5,743 nucleotides of DNA from Pseudomonadota bacterium. Its GTDB lineage: Bacteria > Pseudomonadota > Alphaproteobacteria > Azospirillales > Azospirillaceae. A model generated the notes under the pieces. It was not told where the DNA came from. It made no database searches and saw nothing but the letters and a program-made list of their open reading frames with translations. A program made the translations under genes and the position numbers. Location of the stretch: assembly GCA_023416195.1 (NCBI GenBank), contig JAEZID010000167.1, positions 1 through 5,743 of the forward strand, in the 5' to 3' direction. Positions 5,433 to 5,743 of the stretch are shown here, one piece after another (positions within the stretch are counted from its first letter, which is position 1; the number at the start of each line of letters is the position of its first letter).

Positions 5433-5743
5433 ATGACGAAGTCCCGAGGCACGAATTTCCGAGGCACGAACTTCCGAGGCGGAAAAACGGCCCTGGCCGT
5501 GGTGCTTCTTTCGACGGTGGGCTGGCTGCCGGCGACCGGCGCCGGCGCTGCGCCCGGCGCGAACGCGCGCCTGCCCCTGACCTCGGCGACCGGCAGTTAT
5601 CTGGCCGGCCGTTTCGCCCAGCATCAGGACGACTGGCGCGCCGCCGCGCAGTTCATGGCCCACGCCCTGTCGGCCGACCCCGGCGACATGGCCCTGCTCC
5701 GCCGCACCTACCTGCTGAAGCTGGGCGAGGGGCAGATCGACGC
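5433..5743 (+). CDS. Exported protein, probably tetratricopeptide-repeat type, N-terminal part
   Basis: The reading frame is open from ATG 5433 to the right edge (103 codons plus 2 nt), so the C-terminus is missing. Start supported by AGGTGAG at 5420-5426, 6 nt upstream. The N-terminus is basic and repetitive (RGTNF twice, 5-14). A hydrophobic stretch ALAVVLLSTVGWLPATGAGA follows at 20-39, a signal peptide likely cut after Ala-Gly-Ala. The mature part has GSYLAGRFAQHQDDWRAAAQ and FMAHALSADPGDMALLRRTY (about 54-93): a helix pair with the small-residue and Asp-Pro spacing of a TPR, often a periplasmic scaffold or outer-membrane-associated protein. No enzymatic domain is seen in this part. It starts after a probable terminator and so likely has its own promoter in 5327-5432. 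TPR assignment is moderate and function unknown. Confidence 0.75.
   Translation, partial: MTKSRGTNFRGTNFRGGKTALAVVLLSTVGWLPATGAGAAPGANARLPLTSATGSYLAGRFAQHQDDWRAAAQFMAHALSADPGDMALLRRTYLLKLGEGQID
5445..5480 (+). repeat. 15-bp tandem direct repeat inside the exported protein's N-terminus
   Basis: CGAGGCACGAATTTC (5445-5459) is followed directly by CGAGGCACGAACTTC (5460-5474), one base different, and a third partial unit CGAGGC (5475-5480). It encodes two RGTNF units and RG before the signal-peptide core, in frame, so gain or loss of a unit would change the length of the signal peptide's basic end without shifting the frame. Confidence 0.8.

Noticed and set aside
1..5743. CRISPR array, tRNA genes, insertion sequence, toxin-antitoxin or phage genes
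   Set aside because: No spaced direct repeats, cloverleaf-like sequence, transposase motifs or small paired genes were seen on either strand.

Overview
The window is high-GC, gene-dense chromosomal DNA that most resembles an alphaproteobacterium of the Azospirillum/Rhodospirillales type. This is inferred from the strong G/C third-position bias, the alphaproteobacterial style of the uracil-DNA glycosylase (N-terminal helix plus Pro/Ala linker) and the overall gene set. No database search was possible, so the genus is a guess. No tRNA, rRNA, CRISPR array, insertion sequence or prophage gene was seen.

Layout. Positions 1-361 (minus strand) hold the N-terminal 120 codons of electron transfer flavoprotein-ubiquinone oxidoreductase. 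A 137-bp divergent intergenic region with a 9-bp dyad separates it from a family-4-like uracil-DNA glycosylase (499-1374, plus). A plausible intrinsic terminator overlaps that gene's stop codon. Next is a 302-bp gap (1375-1676) that contains an AT-rich island (41% GC over 1381-1480) with nested inverted repeats and a second bulged stem-loop. Then a plus-strand group follows: a secreted Slt70-like lytic transglycosylase (1677-3698), moaB (3685-4221, overlapping the transglycosylase by 14 nt), a palindromic intergenic repeat (4228-4316), and an APH-fold phosphotransferase/kinase-like protein (4331-5326). A likely intrinsic terminator follows (5355-5400), and then the start of an exported, probably TPR-type protein (5433 to the window end).

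How the genes relate. They look like housekeeping functions set side by side rather than one pathway: electron transfer from ETF to quinone, uracil excision from DNA, peptidoglycan cleavage in the periplasm, and molybdenum cofactor synthesis. The only strong physical coupling is the transglycosylase/moaB overlap. The kinase-like gene may be co-transcribed with them through the palindromic repeat.

I found no convincing new multi-gene system. The points most worth a second look are the loss of two of the four Fe-S cysteine positions in the glycosylase, the nested dyads in the AT-rich gap, the palindromic repeat with two mutually exclusive folds, and the altered catalytic-loop motif of the kinase-like protein.
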